From: Solobacterium sp.
GTDB taxonomy: Bacteria; Bacillota_I; Bacilli_A; Erysipelotrichales; Erysipelotrichaceae
Length of the DNA stretch: 64,000 bases
Direction: 5' to 3'
Assembly (NCBI GenBank): GCA_017404505.1
Contig: JAFRCE010000024.1
Coordinates: forward strand, 1 to 64,000
Shown here: piece after piece, positions 1 to 9,564 of the stretch
How the letters are laid out: each line of letters starts with the position of its first letter
Position numbering within the stretch: the stretch's first letter is position 1
The notes under the pieces: generated by a model
What the model saw: only the letters and a program-made list of their open reading frames with translations
What the model was told of the DNA's origin: nothing
Database searches by the model: none
Program-made: the position numbers and the translations under genes

Positions 1-3000
1 CTGTTACGTCTGTTCCCGCCGCGTTCACGATCTTCGCCGCACTCGGCACGTTTGCACTGCTGCCCACGACCGTCTGGCTGCCGGTGACTGTAACGCTGTC
101 AATGCTGTCGCCTGTGGCCAGTCCGGATACCTGATAACTGTTCTTTGTCAGCGCCGTGCCATCGTAGACCTTCGTATCGCTGTCAGCTGTGATCGTTACC
201 GTCTTCTTCGTTACTTCAAGTGTTCCCGGAGTACTTGTAACTTTATAGAACTCCGTTATACCTTCATCGCCTCGCGAAATAGTAATCCCTTTGAACTCAC
301 CATTTTTATATGTTCCAACAATGGTACCTTCTGCTGGAGCATATTGCACACTTAAAACATCTCCCTCTGCAAGCCCAGACACTGTGTAATCCTGAGTGGT
401 AATATCACTTCTTGTACCTGTTATATTGCTGGGAATCGTATATCCGAACTGTTCCTGTCCATTATATGGAAGCGTACGATCGTTAATAGTAATTGTCAGT
501 TCTGCTTGATTAACCGTCAGTAAACCAAGTTCTTCTTTGATTTTGTAATTATCGGGTTTTACATCATCACCCCAAGTGATTTCGTATGTATTGGTCCCTT
601 CACCAACATCTGTCTGAGATCCTGTTGCAGTAACCGTTACTTTTCCTTCATCTGCAATTACCAGTCCGGTAATACTTGCTTCATCATTCGTTAATGGCGT
701 GCCATCATAAGTTTTCTCAGCAGATCCTGTCGTAATAACTACTTCCTTTGGCAGAATTTGCAGACGGCCTGGACGCACAAACAGATTGACACTGTAATTA
801 TCATTTTCAGGAAGATCCGCAAGTGTCAGAGCTATATCATAGTTATAATTTCCGGCATCTTTCTCAGCAATTCCATAATAATGAAGGCCCGGAATGGTCT
901 CATCATATGTAGCTTTTGCTTTTACTGCGTCCCAGATAGCGTTAAGATATGCATTCTTATATCCCTGATGACTGATAATAATATAGTTTTCTACACCTTT
1001 ATCGGGATTAGTAAAACCAGTAAAATACTCTTTACCAGTATATGGAGCACCCATCCAGCGGTCAGGTTCAATACGAACAGTAACATTAATCTTTAGTACT
1101 TCCAAAGTGCCACTGATATAACGTATCGTATAGTAATTATTGTTTCCGGCATGTGTGCCGCCAATCACAGCATTTTTCGGTGTAACAGTAGCTACGCCCG
1201 CATTTAAACGGCCATACGGTTCCGTTGAATCTGCATTGTAATATGTATACTCTACCGAAGTAAGACTGTCTCCATCCAGCAGACCTTCTACCTTGACCTG
1301 CCCATCCAGAGTTTCCGGCAAAGTCAGAACTGTTCCATCGTACTGCTTGCTGTCTCCCTTAACCGTGACAGTCGCTTTTTTCTGATAGAAAAGCGTAAAT
1401 GTCAAACCATCTGCTGTGGTTTCTTCGGTAATCTTGTAATCCGTACCTGCTACTGGATCACTATAATTAGTTCCTTCAACAGTTTTGTTAAGCTCCCAGC
1501 CGGCAATCGGTGTACGGCTTAAAGTGAAAGTCTTACCAACTTTCATAATCTGAGTATCTGCCGAATAGCCTGGAATCGGAACACCATTCATGTCGACAAA
1601 ATTAACTGTGACTTTCGCGTTTTTAAAACTCGAATAATAGAACGTTAAGACATTTTCTTCTTTATTCGCTGTCAGAATCAGAGTTTTCTCTACTTCATCC
1701 GGGAAGAATTCAATACCTTCCAATTCCGGATGTGCAGCATAAAGGGTGTCATAATCTACTGTCTCTGCAAATTCAATTACAGAAGCTGTGTCTCCAGGTA
1801 CATTCTTTACAGTCTTTTCTTGGGCGACTGCTGAGCCGCTTCCTGTTTCTCCTTCAGCAATGACATATCTGACTTTATATTCGGTGCTTTCCGCTTTTGT
1901 ACCGTAAATGAAAGTAATCTCATTTTCGGTGTCATCATCCGATAGCGTAAGCGTTTGGCTGTTCTTCGTCGGACGATAATTAGCAATAGCAATCGCCTGT
2001 TCTGTGATGGTTTGTCCAACCACAAAATTCGGATTGGAAACTTCCTTATCATCGGCAATTATATTGCCGTCTTCATCTACATAATGGACAACATATGACA
2101 ACGCTTTGTGTGTCCAGTGAGCGTAAACAGTAGTATCTTCAACAATCTGAGTATTCCAGTCAAACAGATCATCGCCCTCTGCACTGGTATACCAGCCATC
2201 AAAGATATATCCCGTTTTACTTGGTGTATCCGGAGTGGTAGCTTTATTGTTTTTCTCAACCTCCTGATTATCCGCAAGATGAACCGAAGTATCCTCGCCG
2301 TCAACAAAACTTACCGTATACGTTGGCGCGGTCCATTTTGCATAGAGAACCACGTTAGCAGCCGGCATTTTATTAAAGGTATATTTTGTTGTCAGACCAG
2401 AGTCGGAATACCAACCATCAAAAGTATAGTCGTTGTCAACACCGCACTGAGCAGCCGTTGGTGTCCACACATAAGGAGACTTGTTGATATTGGCATCAAA
2501 TTTGATGCTTGAAATCGTGTCAAGAAGATTGCTTCCGTAATAATAATCAATTTTGAATGTGTCACGATTATAGTAGAAGTCATATTGTGTGACTCCTTGT
2601 TGTCCAGAATTGCCATGATCATATGTATATCCGGCAATTTCCTTTGCTCCGAGATTGCCTCCGGAACTTGTATAAGTCTGGCTGTATTCTTCTGATTTTG
2701 TGTAGTCATCATCATCAGCATTCTGCAGCCAGTAATTGACCGTGTAAGTATAGGCACTACCTGTCCATTGAGCTGTATAAGTGATGGTGGTTCCATTATT
2801 CGGAAGCATTTCAGGTGTTACAATTGTTCTCTTCGTAACATAGCGGGTATTCTCCTGTGAATTGAGCCAGCCATTAAAAGAAACATTATGCCAGTCAGAC
2901 CACCACCATCCACCGCTATCGTATCTACCAGTTACGTTACCTGGCCAGATGGATGAAATGTCCTGCCCAAGTTTAACTGTCATCGTATAGTTAAGTTGTC

Positions 3001-6000
3001 CGGTTCCCGTCACTCCTTTTCCAGTCAATGTGGCTTCAACATTATAGTTGTTATAGTTATACCGATAGGTTCCCGCATTAAATTGGAATGTATATTCTCT
3101 CAGTTTGTAATAAACATAAAGCACGGATGATCCATCTGCCGCAATTACCACGCTGGATGCAGCATTCTTTGTGTTGTCTTTTTCCCATCCTGTCTTTGAT
3201 TTCTCAGGAATACCGCTGTCATTAGCCCGGACTGTTGTTCCAACCTGCCCATGCCCGGTTTCGGAATTGTCATACACAAAAGATGATTCCGTTCCAGTAT
3301 CATTATATTTTTCAAACAGATAGACAATTGTATAGTCGACTGTATCTCCCGTCCACTTAGCATACAGGGTAGTGTTCTTATCAACCATAACCGTAGATCC
3401 GGCAGGGTTAGTGCACTGCTCATCGGTATACCATCCGGCAAATGTATAACCCGTTCGTGTCGGTACTGTTGTTGTCACAGGCTGTTCTGTACCGTAAGGC
3501 ACTGTCACACCAGCAACATACGATCCGCCTTTGGTATCATAGGTAAGCTGAAGATTTTTACGGGTATATTTAACAGTCAGTTCCTGTTTTTCTTCACCAT
3601 CCAGACCGCTCGTCGTAATAGTTGCGCCTACTGCCTCTTCCAGTTCTGCATTATCAAAGACCTTGACAGTAGGAGTAACATAACTGTTCAAAACACCCTG
3701 TACATCAATTTCTCTGGAATTAGGTATTTCCGTATAACCTTCCCCATCCAGATCTTTCAGCAAATATACGAAATCATATACTGCCGTATAAGGAACATAC
3801 TTGAAGCGGACAGTATATTTATGCTGGTCATCAAAATCTTCCGTATTAACAGTGATCGTTGGTGTTTCCGGATAATAAAGTGGTCCTCCGGAAACTTCAG
3901 CCGAATCAGTTTTCGTTGATGACGGAGCTGTAATAGTATATGGCAGTTCATGGGCTTCAACCTGATGGAGATCGGTGTTGAAAACCACTTCTGCATCACT
4001 GTCATTAATGTAATAGTATTCCGCAGTGAGGTTATAAACCGAAAGTGAGCGGAACTGTGCAACAGCTGTTATATTTCGATTGACGATTGTATCTTCTGTA
4101 ACTTCTTCGCCAGTATCCTGGTCTACCCATTTCTCAAATTCTTTGCCTGCCACAAACGGATCCTGGGGCAGAGTTCCGATAGGTTCACCGTCTGTACGAT
4201 AGTACTGCGACATTTTTTCTTCTGTTCCATCACCGTGATTGATGATGAAAGTGACATAATACATGTCAGTAAACTCTGCCGCAATTGTCAGATCTGATGT
4301 TACGGTTTCACCGCCGACATATTCAGTTTCCCCGGATACCCATCTTGTAAACTGCTTGCCTTCAACAACAGGATTTTCCGGAAGAGTCAGTGTGTCTCCG
4401 TAATAGTATGTATCTGTCTGATATGTTTCTCCATCAACAGTAAATGTAACTGTAAAAACCTTTTTGTCATACGCGGCCCAGACATCTGTATCTGAGGTGA
4501 TTACAACACTGTTGCTGAAGTCACTGCCGTCGCCGTACACCCACTTGCCGGCGGATCCTTCCACAGTCGGGACATTCGGGATGTCATTCACGCAATAGTT
4601 GGTATTTACATTAGTGATTGCTGTGCTTACTGTTTCTGTTTTGGTGTCATCCGTATAGAAAGTAACAGTATATTTTACGAGATCATAGTCTGGAACGATC
4701 GTTGTATCACCTGTGGGTTTCCAAATGCTGTCGATTCTGGCTCCGGTCACTCTGATTTCCGGACCCTGAGCACCCTGAACGATTTCACCAACCGCCCAGT
4801 AAGCCGTATAGTCTTCACGGGCTATCGTTCCCGGCAGCTGATCGCCGATTGCTTCACCTTGAACAACTTCTACAGTTTCATGCACCTGTGCATCTCTGTC
4901 ATAAAAGGTGACGGTATATGTAGGGGCCGGTTCGGCGTCGTCTGCCCCCTTGGTATCTCCCCGCTTTGTATTATCTGGTTTGTTGATTTCCTCAACGATC
5001 GCATAGACCGAGAAATCACCTGCCGCAAAACTAGCAATAACAGTTCCTCCGTCGGAGTTTGCTTCCGTGACAAAATCAGCACTGCCGTCACCTGCGATAT
5101 GAATTATTTTATACGTTGAAGTGTCATTCATCCCGAATGCTTTAATTGTTACATTGACAGTTTCCCCCTCATTAAAACGGTAAACTGCTCCCTCAGCATC
5201 ATAAAAAGTAATATCAACAGCTTTAATGACGCCTATTTCACCATTAACAAAACTTTTAACGATCCCCGTTAAATCTTCTGATACAGGTGAGATTTCTACC
5301 GTTGTTCCTTCCGGAAGAACATCATTATTATCAACGATCGTAACAGCCGCATAGTTGTTGACCTGCTTGGTTACTTCGGTGAACTTATTGCCAGAATCGG
5401 CATTATTCAGAGACACATTCAGTCTTTTTTCTTCATCTTCAACAACCGTCTTTTTTCTGAAATGCACTACATATCTGTAGTCCTGATCCAAAGAGATGTC
5501 ATTTGCTTCTACTTTGACCCGTTGTGTATCCGCATATCTTTCCTCATTCAGTTCCCAATAATCCACTTCATATCCATCTGCCGGAACAGCCCACACGGTA
5601 ATAAACTGACTTGCATCAGAAACAGTCTGAGAGAGACTTGCTATATGTACTTCGCTTTCCGTATCCTTTTGGGTATCTAGTACAACATAACCAAAACCGC
5701 CAACGACCTCAAACGTTAACGTTCTTTCTTCCGGCTCAGGAGTTTCTTCTTCCTGTTCTTCAGATTCCTCTGCTTCTTCAGGTTCAGATTCCTGTTCCTC
5801 CGGCTGAGTTTCCTCTTCCGGTTCGGAATATGTCCCCTCCTCAGCTGGAGTCTCCTCCACATATACCGGCTCTTCGTATTCCTGCACCGGTTCCTCATAA
5901 ACCGGCTCCGGCTCAGGCTCAGGCGCAGGTTCCTCCACAGCAGCAGGAGCTTGTTCAACAGCTTCAGGAACTTCTTCAACAGCACCTGCCGCTTCCTGTT

Positions 6001-6106
6001 CGTCTGTTGTTTCGCCCTCATTTGCCATGACCGTCAATACCGGCGGATAATTTGCCAGCATGTTTACTGCCATCGCTGCAGCCAGGATACGTTTGAAAGC
6101 TTTCAT
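1..6106 (-). CDS. Giant secreted repeat surface protein, 3' end beyond window
   Basis: An open frame runs from an ATG at 6106 to the window edge without a stop, giving at least 2,035 residues. It starts with a signal peptide (MKAFKRILAA, then a hydrophobic stretch to about residue 28). A Pro/Glu-rich spacer follows at about residues 30-133. After that come many short beta-rich modules. Around residues 853-923 and 1226-1320 are InlB/Listeria-Bacteroides-type repeats with GYTFAGWY and LYAKW signatures. A MucBP-like stretch (VVHYVDEDGN) lies near 1330-1409. From about 1578 onward there are MBG/YDG-type repeats with the signature K-x-YDGT. The expected cell-wall anchor would lie beyond base 1. 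A GTGGGG ribosome site precedes the start. Codon use is clearly more AT-rich than in the neighbouring genes. Likely role: adhesion or surface display (inference from the modules). Confidence 0.85.
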   Translation of the reverse strand, partial: MKAFKRILAAAMAVNMLANYPPVLTVMANEGETTDEQEAAGAVEEVPEAVEQAPAAVEEPAPEPEPEPVYEEPVQEYEEPVYVEETPAEEGTYSEPEEETQPEEQESEPEEAEESEEQEEETPEPEERTLTFEVVGGFGYVVLDTQKDTESEVHIASLSQTVSDASQFITVWAVPADGYEVDYWELNEERYADTQRVKVEANDISLDQDYRYVVHFRKKTVVEDEEKRLNVSLNNADSGNKFTEVTKQVNNYAAVTIVDNNDVLPEGTTVEISPVSEDLTGIVKSFVNGEIGVIKAVDITFYDAEGAVYRFNEGETVNVTIKAFGMNDTSTYKIIHIAGDGSADFVTEANSDGGTVIASFAAGDFSVYAIVEEINKPDNTKRGDTKGADDAEPAPTYTVTFYDRDAQVHETVEVVQGEAIGDQLPGTIAREDYTAYWAVGEIVQGAQGPEIRVTGARIDSIWKPTGDTTIVPDYDLVKYTVTFYTDDTKTETVSTAITNVNTNYCVNDIPNVPTVEGSAGKWVYGDGSDFSNSVVITSDTDVWAAYDKKVFTVTFTVDGETYQTDTYYYGDTLTLPENPVVEGKQFTRWVSGETEYVGGETVTSDLTIAAEFTDMYYVTFIINHGDGTEEKMSQYYRTDGEPIGTLPQDPFVAGKEFEKWVDQDTGEEVTEDTIVNRNITAVAQFRSLSVYNLTAEYYYINDSDAEVVFNTDLHQVEAHELPYTITAPSSTKTDSAEVSGGPLYYPETPTITVNTEDFDDQHKYTVRFKYVPYTAVYDFVYLLKDLDGEGYTEIPNSREIDVQGVLNSYVTPTVKVFDNAELEEAVGATITTSGLDGEEKQELTVKYTRKNLQLTYDTKGGSYVAGVTVPYGTEQPVTTTVPTRTGYTFAGWYTDEQCTNPAGSTVMVDKNTTLYAKWTGDTVDYTIVYLFEKYNDTGTESSFVYDNSETGHGQVGTTVRANDSGIPEKSKTGWEKDNTKNAASSVVIAADGSSVLYVYYKLREYTFQFNAGTYRYNYNNYNVEATLTGKGVTGTGQLNYTMTVKLGQDISSIWPGNVTGRYDSGGWWWSDWHNVSFNGWLNSQENTRYVTKRTIVTPEMLPNNGTTITYTAQWTGSAYTYTVNYWLQNADDDDYTKSEEYSQTYTSSGGNLGAKEIAGYTYDHGNSGQQGVTQYDFYYNRDTFKIDYYYGSNLLDTISSIKFDANINKSPYVWTPTAAQCGVDNDYTFDGWYSDSGLTTKYTFNKMPAANVVLYAKWTAPTYTVSFVDGEDTSVHLADNQEVEKNNKATTPDTPSKTGYIFDGWYTSAEGDDLFDWNTQIVEDTTVYAHWTHKALSYVVHYVDEDGNIIADDKEVSNPNFVVGQTITEQAIAIANYRPTKNSQTLTLSDDDTENEITFIYGTKAESTEYKVRYVIAEGETGSGSAVAQEKTVKNVPGDTASVIEFAETVDYDTLYAAHPELEGIEFFPDEVEKTLILTANKEENVLTFYYSSFKNAKVTVNFVDMNGVPIPGYSADTQIMKVGKTFTLSRTPIAGWELNKTVEGTNYSDPVAGTDYKITEETTADGLTFTLFYQKKATVTVKGDSKQYDGTVLTLPETLDGQVKVEGLLDGDSLTSVEYTYYNADSTEPYGRLNAGVATVTPKNAVIGGTHAGNNNYYTIRYISGTLEVLKINVTVRIEPDRWMGAPYTGKEYFTGFTNPDKGVENYIIISHQGYKNAYLNAIWDAVKAKATYDETIPGLHYYGIAEKDAGNYNYDIALTLADLPENDNYSVNLFVRPGRLQILPKEVVITTGSAEKTYDGTPLTNDEASITGLVIADEGKVTVTATGSQTDVGEGTNTYEITWGDDVKPDNYKIKEELGLLTVNQAELTITINDRTLPYNGQEQFGYTIPSNITGTRSDITTQDYTVSGLAEGDVLSVQYAPAEGTIVGTYKNGEFKGITISRGDEGITEFYKVTSTPGTLEVTKKTVTITADSDTKVYDGTALTKNSYQVSGLATGDSIDSVTVTGSQTVVGSSANVPSAAKIVNAAGTDVT

Positions 6107-6408
6107 ATTATTTCCCCACTTTCTAAATGGATCAAAAGTTGCAATGAATCTATCATATACAGTTTACAATTGTTGTCGGTTTTACACGTCAAAAAGACTT
6201 CTCGCAAAAACGAGAGTTATTTGCAGTATATCTGCATTTTTTTTGTCACACAACCGCAAAACAGTGTTTTTTTTATGCAATTTTACCTAAATGTAATTAG
6301 TTGGTATATCCGTTCTACTGTTGCCCTTCCAACTACCGTAAATGTTAGTTAATTACTGGCTTTTCGGCCCGGAAAGCCGCCTGTTCCTCTAACATGCTTA
6401 CATGTATG
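6107..6408. other. AT-rich intergenic region upstream of the giant surface gene
   Basis: About 300 bases hold no convincing gene. On the minus strand there is a TTGACG at 6187-6192 and a TATGAT at 6152-6157, but the spacing is not canonical, so the promoter of the surface gene is only loosely placed here. A short hairpin (TCTCG/CGAGA) followed by a T-run lies on the minus strand near 6190-6215. An imperfect palindrome, GGCTTTTCGG/CCGGAAAGCC, sits at 6358-6378. No regulator family could be assigned to either. Confidence 0.4.
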
Positions 6409-6432
6409 AAAAAACTTCCGTTTCCGGAAGTT
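6409..6432 (-). terminator. Rho-independent terminator of the 6440 lipoprotein gene
   Basis: On the minus strand AACTTCCG, a GAAA tetraloop and CGGAAGTT form an 8-bp stem followed by a run of T. It begins a few bases after the stop codon at 6440. Confidence 0.85.
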
Positions 6433-6439
6433 CTCTTGC

Positions 6440-7180
6440 TTATTCGTATGTGAATTCGTAGTAGGTCAGGATGTTGTTTCCTGTCTCCGTAACTCCATAG
6501 GTCGCAGCGGAACCTAACAGGCCGTCCTCCCGATAGGTCAGCACGGTGTAGCTTCCGATCGCGCCATTCAGCATGGCATTGATCTTCACGAGCCGGCCCT
6601 GATCGTCATACTCCAGCGTATAGTCGAAACTGGACTTGGTTTCCGTCGTCGTATCCGTCACTTTGACATAGGTTGCCTTGTTGTCATTGTTGTATCCGAA
6701 TTCCATGGAATGGAAGGCAACCGAAGAAGCGCTCTTTTCCGTTCCTTCGTAATCAATGATGCTGGTCAGTCTGCCTTTGTCATAAGTGTATTCCGTAAAG
6801 ACATTGTTGCCGCTCTTGGAAATACGGATATTTGAATCGTTGTATCTGTAAATGTAGCGAACCGCCCCGACTTTGGTTCCGTCTTCCCCTAAATAATATG
6901 CGTCACATGTTTTTTCCTTGTAATCGCATTCCAGAACACTGGGCGCTTCCGACGGCTGAACGTTTTCCTTCAGCTGCTCGACCGTTTTGTAAACCTGATC
7001 GGTATTGTTGATGTAGGCTGTGGAGATTCTTTTTTTGAATCCGGCACTTTTCATCGCTTCGGCATACAGGTAGTATGGCTCTGCCGTATATGCTGTAACA
7101 TGTCCCTGTGAACTGCATCCCCCGAACAGCAGTGCCATGGACATTGATAAGATCGCGATGCCTGTTTTTTTCCATTCCAT
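6440..7180 (-). CDS. Putative lipoprotein with YD-like repeats
   Basis: A 246-residue protein with a lipoprotein signal peptide: charged start (MEWKKTG), hydrophobic stretch, and lipobox FGGC with the acylated Cys at about residue 22. It should be exported and anchored to the membrane. The C-terminal half is a run of short beta-strand segments such as YTYDKGRLTSI and YDDQGRLVKIN, which resemble YD/RHS-type strands. No catalytic motif is visible. A GGAGGG ribosome site lies 7 bases before the ATG. It has its own terminator downstream, and a terminator upstream separates it from the HAD operon, so it is probably transcribed alone. Function unknown. Confidence 0.8.
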   Translation of the reverse strand: MEWKKTGIAILSMSMALLFGGCSSQGHVTAYTAEPYYLYAEAMKSAGFKKRISTAYINNTDQVYKTVEQLKENVQPSEAPSVLECDYKEKTCDAYYLGEDGTKVGAVRYIYRYNDSNIRISKSGNNVFTEYTYDKGRLTSIIDYEGTEKSASSVAFHSMEFGYNNDNKATYVKVTDTTTETKSSFDYTLEYDDQGRLVKINAMLNGAIGSYTVLTYREDGLLGSAATYGVTETGNNILTYYEFTYE

Positions 7181-7230
7181 GGTCTTACCCTCCGTACTGA
7201 TAAATCTTATATATATAATAATGATACTGA

Positions 7231-7282
7231 AAAAAGAAAAAAAAGAAAGGTCTTGGATTGCCCGTTCCAGACCTGTTTCTTT
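7231..7282 (-). terminator. Terminator upstream of the lipoprotein gene
   Basis: On the minus strand GGTCT-GGA pairs with TCC-A-AGACC, extended by GAAA/TTTC, and runs into a long T-rich tract (7229-7248). It ends transcripts coming from the HAD operon or from the promoter at 7447-7475, leaving the lipoprotein to its own promoter in the TATATAT-rich stretch at 7204-7220. Confidence 0.7.
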
Positions 7283-7480
7283 TTATACTGCTTGACCGGT
7301 TATAGAGGAGGACACAGTCAGGCAATGGAATGATGAACCGTTTTACGCCAGTAACAGATTTCTCCGGGTTCACCATAAGTCTGATCCGGCAAATAAAGGA
7401 GTGTGTGATGGAAAGAGTGTATGCCGTTCAGCCTTATCTGATTAATAAGTTAGTATATGCTAACTATTTTGTCAATACTT
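7283..7480. other. Non-coding stretch between promoter and terminator
   Basis: No gene with a credible ribosome site was found on the minus strand. A plus-strand 26-codon frame at 7408-7488 has an AAGGAG 7 bases upstream but no promoter or homology. On the minus strand this is the body of a possible short RNA of about 200 bases, from the promoter at 7447-7475 to the terminator at 7231-7282. Confidence 0.35.
7447..7475 (-). promoter_or_regulatory. Promoter with an 18-bp palindromic operator in its spacer
   Basis: A consensus -35 TTGACA (7470-7475) and a poor -10 TAACTT (7447-7452) are 17 bases apart on the minus strand. Between and over them lies the inverted repeat AGTTAG-6-CTAACT at 7448-7465. 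Its form resembles operators of DtxR/MntR-type metal repressors, an inference from shape only. It directs transcription away from the HAD operon and towards the terminator at 7231-7282. Confidence 0.5.
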
Positions 7481-8317
7481 TTAAATGATTTTGTAATGTT
7501 TCATGGCTTTTTCTATGCCGCCCTGATTGATCTCGTCTGTCACGTAGTCGGCAATGGCCTTCAGTTCTTCCGCGCCGTTGCCCATGCAGATACCGTGCTG
7601 CACTTCGTTCAGGATCATCGCGTCATTCATCGAATCGCCGAAGGCATAGGTATCTTTCATATCCCCGCCCAGCATGGCGACCAGCTGTCTTGCACCGCTG
7701 CCTTTGGTTACACCCCTGGCCGTCACTTCGCCGGTGCAGATGCCGCCGCGGCCGTAGGACGCGCTGGTGGAAATGTATTCCAGTCTTTCATCTAGGTGTT
7801 CCATAAAGTCGTTTTCCTCGATATAGGACGGGAATTCCACATCACAGGAGAGGATCGGCTCGTCCGGTTCTCTTTCTGATAGTCGTTTCAGACCGGCTTT
7901 TTCTGCCATCTGTTTTTCCACATCGTCCGCGTCCGGTGATATCCCGGCATAACCGCAGAACAGATCGAAGGTGACGCCACTGGCATATCCCCAGTCTTTT
8001 GACCAGGGACAGAAATTGCCGTGATACTGCCGCATGACGATATCTTCCAGTTTCCGCACCAGCTCTTCTTCGATCGGAAAGAAGACCGGTTCACAGCCGG
8101 TCAGTTCAATGCCGGCACCATCCGCGTAAACATAACCATCGAAGTCGTCGCCCATATACCTTTCAATGCCTTTACGGTTGCGGCCGGAAGCGATAAAACA
8201 GCCGTAGCCGTTCTCTCTTGCCTTCTTCAACAGATCCCTGACATCGTCTTCGATTTCATTACTGCGGGGTGAGTCCACCAGAGTACCGTCTATGTCAAAA
8301 AAGAGATAGCCTTTCAT
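7481..8317 (-). CDS. Cof-type HAD-IIB family phosphatase
   Basis: A 278-residue cytoplasmic phosphatase of the HAD superfamily, Cof/YidA type. The nucleophile loop FFDIDGT carries Asp8 and Asp10. The late acidic motif FGDSMND is near residue 225, and the region between them is the IIB cap domain. Such enzymes dephosphorylate sugar phosphates or FMN-like substrates; the substrate here cannot be told. The start overlaps the stop of the upstream tandem phosphatase by four bases (ATGA), so the two are translationally coupled. It is the last gene of a three-gene phosphatase operon (7481-10326). Confidence 0.9.
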   Translation of the reverse strand: MKGYLFFDIDGTLVDSPRSNEIEDDVRDLLKKARENGYGCFIASGRNRKGIERYMGDDFDGYVYADGAGIELTGCEPVFFPIEEELVRKLEDIVMRQYHGNFCPWSKDWGYASGVTFDLFCGYAGISPDADDVEKQMAEKAGLKRLSEREPDEPILSCDVEFPSYIEENDFMEHLDERLEYISTSASYGRGGICTGEVTARGVTKGSGARQLVAMLGGDMKDTYAFGDSMNDAMILNEVQHGICMGNGAEELKAIADYVTDEINQGGIEKAMKHYKII

Positions 8318-9561
8318 TCTTCTTCCTCATGCATGAGTTTTTCATAGGTAAAGGTGCCGTTCTGCCAGCTGAAGCGGAACATGCCGCAGTTGCCGGCCGG
8401 ATTCTTTCCGGCTTCATTTGCCTTCTGGTACAGTTCTTCTTTATGGATACCGAACAGATACTGAAGCAGCACCATATACAGATCGCCATGCGATACCAGC
8501 AGAATTGTATCGCCGTCTTTCGCGGCATCAATACTGTCGCGCAGAAAAGCATGAAGCCGCTCCTTCAGATCTTCATAGTCTTCGCCCTTCACCTTTGACC
8601 AGTCATTCAGCATATGCATCGGATAGATGGTATCCCAGATGCTCTCATATTTCTGACTTTCCAGATCGCCGAAGCAGACTTCCCGCAGACGCTTATCCGG
8701 GATGGCCGTAAGACCATGTCCCTGCAGCAGGATCTCTGCTGTGTCTCTTGTCCGCTCGGTGCTGGAGACATAGGCACAGTCAAAATGCATGTCTTTCAGT
8801 TTTTCCGCCCGCTCTTCCGCCTGCTGGATTCCTTTTTCCGTCAGCGGACTGTCGCAGTATCCCTGCAGACGCTTCTGGACGTTGAAAACCGTCTCGCCAT
8901 GGCGGATATAGACAAAGTGAACCGTCTTATCTTCGCGGATGCGGAATTCCTGTGCTGTCTGCGGTTCCGATAACAGTTTGTAAACGCCGTCTTCATACGT
9001 GAACACCGCGATCCCGCAGTTGGGAATAAACGGCTTTTTCTCGCTGTGTTTGCGGGCAATGTATTCCTGCTGGTCAATGTTGACAAAGTGTGTCTTGAGC
9101 AGATGGGCGAAGAAAGAACCATGGCTCACCATCAGTACCGTATCCCCGTCTTCGCACGCCGACAGCATTCTGGCAAAGCCTTTATCCGCCCGCTCTATGA
9201 ACAGCGGCACGTTCTCGCCGCCGATGTCCGTCCAGTCGTCTTCGATCCGGTGCGGCTGGATCAGGGAGTAATAACGGTCGATCGGTTCGCCGTCCAGTTC
9301 GCCGAAGTCAAATTCTTTCAGTTCCTTCAGACAGACCGGTTCATTGTCATGATAGCGGCAGATCATCTGCGCCGTATCCCAGGCTCTTTCGCTCGATGAG
9401 CAGAAGACATGATCAAAATGCACATGTCTGAGAACCGACGCTGTCTCCTCTGCCTGCTCGATGCCTTTGACAGTCAGCGGGCTGTCGCATTTCCCCTGCA
9501 TGATACGCAGATCGTTGAACAGTGTTTCGCCGTGTCTGACGTAGTAAAAAGTAACTTTCAT
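8314..9561 (-). CDS. Tandem histidine phosphatase (two PGM-like domains fused)
   Basis: A 415-residue protein made of two complete histidine-phosphatase (phosphoglycerate-mutase-like) domains. Domain 1 has VRHGETLFN with His10 as the phospho-acceptor and VSHGS near residue 143. Domain 2 has IRHGETVFN with His221 and VSHGD near residue 355. Both keep the RHG and second-His motifs, so both are predicted active. Single-domain members are about 200 residues, so this is a duplication-fusion. It sits between two HAD phosphatases, 3 bases downstream of one and overlapping the other by 4, which suggests a shared dephosphorylation or metabolite-repair task. Substrate unknown. Confidence 0.9.
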   Translation of the reverse strand: MKVTFYYVRHGETLFNDLRIMQGKCDSPLTVKGIEQAEETASVLRHVHFDHVFCSSSERAWDTAQMICRYHDNEPVCLKELKEFDFGELDGEPIDRYYSLIQPHRIEDDWTDIGGENVPLFIERADKGFARMLSACEDGDTVLMVSHGSFFAHLLKTHFVNIDQQEYIARKHSEKKPFIPNCGIAVFTYEDGVYKLLSEPQTAQEFRIREDKTVHFVYIRHGETVFNVQKRLQGYCDSPLTEKGIQQAEERAEKLKDMHFDCAYVSSTERTRDTAEILLQGHGLTAIPDKRLREVCFGDLESQKYESIWDTIYPMHMLNDWSKVKGEDYEDLKERLHAFLRDSIDAAKDGDTILLVSHGDLYMVLLQYLFGIHKEELYQKANEAGKNPAGNCGMFRFSWQNGTFTYEKLMHEEEE

Positions 9562-9564
9562 CTT

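Noticed and set aside
7185..7376. A 63-codon minus-strand ORF covering the terminator before the lipoprotein gene
   Set aside because: It contains a run of Phe from the terminator T-tract, has no ribosome site and reads through the hairpin.
7408..7488. A 26-codon plus-strand ORF with an AAGGAG site 7 bases upstream
   Set aside because: No promoter or homology is visible, it overlaps the minus-strand promoter and the end of the HAD gene, and a chance AAGGAG is common in this genome.
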